Shown here: piece after piece, positions 37,236 to 38,505 of the stretch
How the letters are laid out: the number at the start of each line of letters is the position of its first letter
Numbering within the stretch: the first letter of the stretch is position 1
Source of the DNA: Myxococcales bacterium
GTDB lineage: Bacteria; Myxococcota_A; Polyangia; Polyangiales; Houyiibacteriaceae
Direction: 5' to 3'
Length of the DNA: 38,505 nt
NCBI GenBank assembly: GCA_012744445.1
Contig: JAAYBZ010000213.1
Location: 1 to 38,505, forward strand
Made by a program: the position numbers and the translations under genes
The notes under the pieces: generated by a model
The model's database searches: none
Seen by the model: the letters and a program-made list of their open reading frames with translations, nothing else
What the model was told of the DNA's origin: nothing

Positions 37236-38505
37236 GCCAACACCCCGAATCCGACGAGCCGGTCTCGTCGCTCGATCCTGCGCCGGAGGACGCGGCGGTG
37301 CTCGACCCGGTCGCGCCGGCCGACGTCGACGCGCCGGACGCCGCGCAGGACGAGGTCGCCGACGGCGAAGCGGCGTCGCTCGAGGGCGTGCGCCCGCTCG
37401 AGCCGACATCGGACGCGCCCGCCGAGGGCGATGACTCGGCTCCGGAGGGCGATGACGCGGCTCCGGAGGGCGATGGCTCGGCTCCGGAGGGCGATGACGC
37501 GGCTCCCGAGGGCGATGACGAAGCCCCGATGGGGCGTGAGGAAGCCGCCGTCCCCCCGTCCCCCCCGACCGACGGGGGTGATGACTCGGCTCCCGAGGGG
37601 GACAACCGTGCCGCCGGGGCCGATGACGCATCCCCCGAGCGCGAGGACACGGCTCCGACCGCCGATGACATGGATCCGAGCGGCGATGACTCCGCCGTCG
37701 CCGAGGGAGGGGAAGAGGACGCCTCGCTTCCCGGCGAGGACGACGAGGAGGGCCCCGGCCTCGAGCGCAGCCTGCACCTCCCGCCCGAGCGGCGGAAGAG
37801 CGTCATCGAGAGCCTCATCTTCGTGGCCGACCAGCCCATCTCCGAGCGCCAGATCGCCCAGCGCCTCGGGCTCAAGCCGAGCGACGTCCGCCCCCTCGTC
37901 GAGGAGCTCATCGCCGACTACGAGGAGCAGGAGCGGGGCATCCGCATCGACCGCATCTCGGGCGGCCTCCAGTTCCGCACGGCCGTGGAGAACGCGCCCT
38001 TCGTCCGCGAGATGATGGCGCCCAAGCCCGTTCGCCTCACGCGTGCCCAGCTCGAGACGCTGAGCATCGTGGCCTACCGCCAGCCCGTCACCCGGCCCGA
38101 GATCGACGACATCCGCGGCGTCGACTCGGGCGCGGCGCTCAAGGTGCTCGCGGACCGCGATCTCATCCGCATCCTCGGCCGCAAGGAGGAGCCGGGCCGC
38201 CCGCTCCTCTACGGCACCACCACCCACTTCCTCGAGTTCTTCGGGCTCGACTCGATCCGCGACCTGCCCACCCTCAAGGAATTCAGCGAGCTCACCGAGG
38301 AGAGCCGCGCGCTCTTCGAGCGCCGCATGGGCGAGCCGCTCGACCTCAAGAGCATCGCCGAGGAGGCCAAGGCCGCCGAGGAGGCCATGCAGGACGTCGT
38401 GCTCTCCGACGATCCGGAGGAGCTCGGCGGCGAGGACGAGGGCGAGGAAGGCCTCGACCACGATCCCGAATTGCCCGAGGGCGCGCTCACGGAAGAGGCC
38501 GAGAC
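37232..38505 (+). CDS. scpB: Segregation and condensation protein B with long acidic N-terminal extension (partial, runs off window)
   Basis: At least 424 residues before the window ends. Residues 1-176 are a low-complexity acidic extension rich in Asp, Glu, Ala and Pro, including five seven-residue repeats (EGDD-S/A-AP type). The ScpB core begins at about 177 with [13 protein letters not shown] and shows [12 protein letters not shown], the first winged helix, then [26 protein letters not shown], a strong ScpB signature, and the second winged helix. After the core comes another acidic tail, still open at the end. Usual ScpB is about 190-250 aa, so this is much longer. It acts with ScpA and SMC in chromosome condensation. 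Confidence 0.9.
   Translation, partial: MSQHPESDEPVSSLDPAPEDAAVLDPVAPADVDAPDAAQDEVADGEAASLEGVRPLEPTSDAPAEGDDSAPEGDDAAPEGDGSAPEGDDAAPEGDDEAPMGREEAAVPPSPPTDGGDDSAPEGDNRAAGADDASPEREDTAPTADDMDPSGDDSAVAEGGEEDASLPGEDDEEGPGLERSLHLPPERRKSVIESLIFVADQPISERQIAQRLGLKPSDVRPLVEELIADYEEQERGIRIDRISGGLQFRTAVENAPFVREMMAPKPVRLTRAQLETLSIVAYRQPVTRPEIDDIRGVDSGAALKVLADRDLIRILGRKEEPGRPLLYGTTTHFLEFFGLDSIRDLPTLKEFSELTEESRALFERRMGEPLDLKSIAEEAKAAEEAMQDVVLSDDPEELGGEDEGEEGLDHDPELPEGALTEEAE
37424..37528 (+). repeat. Five 21-bp tandem repeats in the scpB acidic extension
   Basis: The unit is GAGGGCGATGACTCGGCTCC plus G, repeated five times with a few substitutions. It encodes EGDDSAP-like heptapeptides. Units are a whole number of codons, so expansion or contraction would keep the frame. 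Confidence 0.9.

Overview
The window is about 38.5 kb of very GC-rich DNA, densely packed with genes whose third codon positions are mostly G or C. It looks like the chromosome of a myxobacterium (Myxococcota, probably a Polyangiales relative). The reasons are the GC content, many exported lipoproteins of unknown role, a Lys/Ala/Pro-rich histone-H1-like tail, and a mix of housekeeping operons with lineage-specific genes. The taxonomic call is inference. I see no tRNA, rRNA, IS element, integrase or CRISPR array, so this reads as core chromosome and not a mobile island.

Layout, left to right. Positions 1-83 hold the poly-Asp end of an upstream gene. 149-5318 (+) is a tightly overlapping run: REC-histidine kinase, cysteine desulfurase, mnmA, a lipoprotein, and a TrmA/RlmD-family m5U RNA methyltransferase. 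5422-10287 (+) is nrdR-ribD-ribE-ribBX-ribH-nusB plus an orphan M17 aminopeptidase N-domain protein. Its RibBA-like protein has lost the zinc cysteines of GTP cyclohydrolase II. 10288-11945 (-) encodes an eight-cysteine lipoprotein and an SRPBCC domain fused to a histone-H1-like tail. 12125-16900 (+) has a fused 5-oxoprolinase/hydantoinase, a DUF2062 membrane protein and a possible ribbon-helix-helix protein. 17003-19545 (+) has lspA and lgt, both for lipoprotein maturation, and an SDR.

19602-25757 (-) carries two tandem paralogous lipoproteins, ileS and an MpaB-like (DUF2236) protein. folD (+), nfuA (-), an MsbA-like ABC exporter (+) and parAB (-) follow. 31080-31434 (+) has a 60-aa acidic protein followed by an array of stem-loops ending in a strong intrinsic terminator. 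Next come a small membrane protein and a DCC-family protein (-), map (+), an operon of an exported protein with a PPP phosphoesterase fused to a Rieske domain (-), a one-cysteine Bcp peroxiredoxin (+), and scpA-scpB (+). scpB runs off the window and has a long acidic repetitive N-terminus.

The most unusual items are: (1) the stem-loop array at 31279-31434, where two adjacent hairpins share a C-rich loop and have compensatory stem changes; (2) the phosphoesterase-Rieske fusion; (3) the SRPBCC-histone-tail fusion; (4) the RibBX-type protein in the riboflavin operon; and (5) the acidic ScpB extension.
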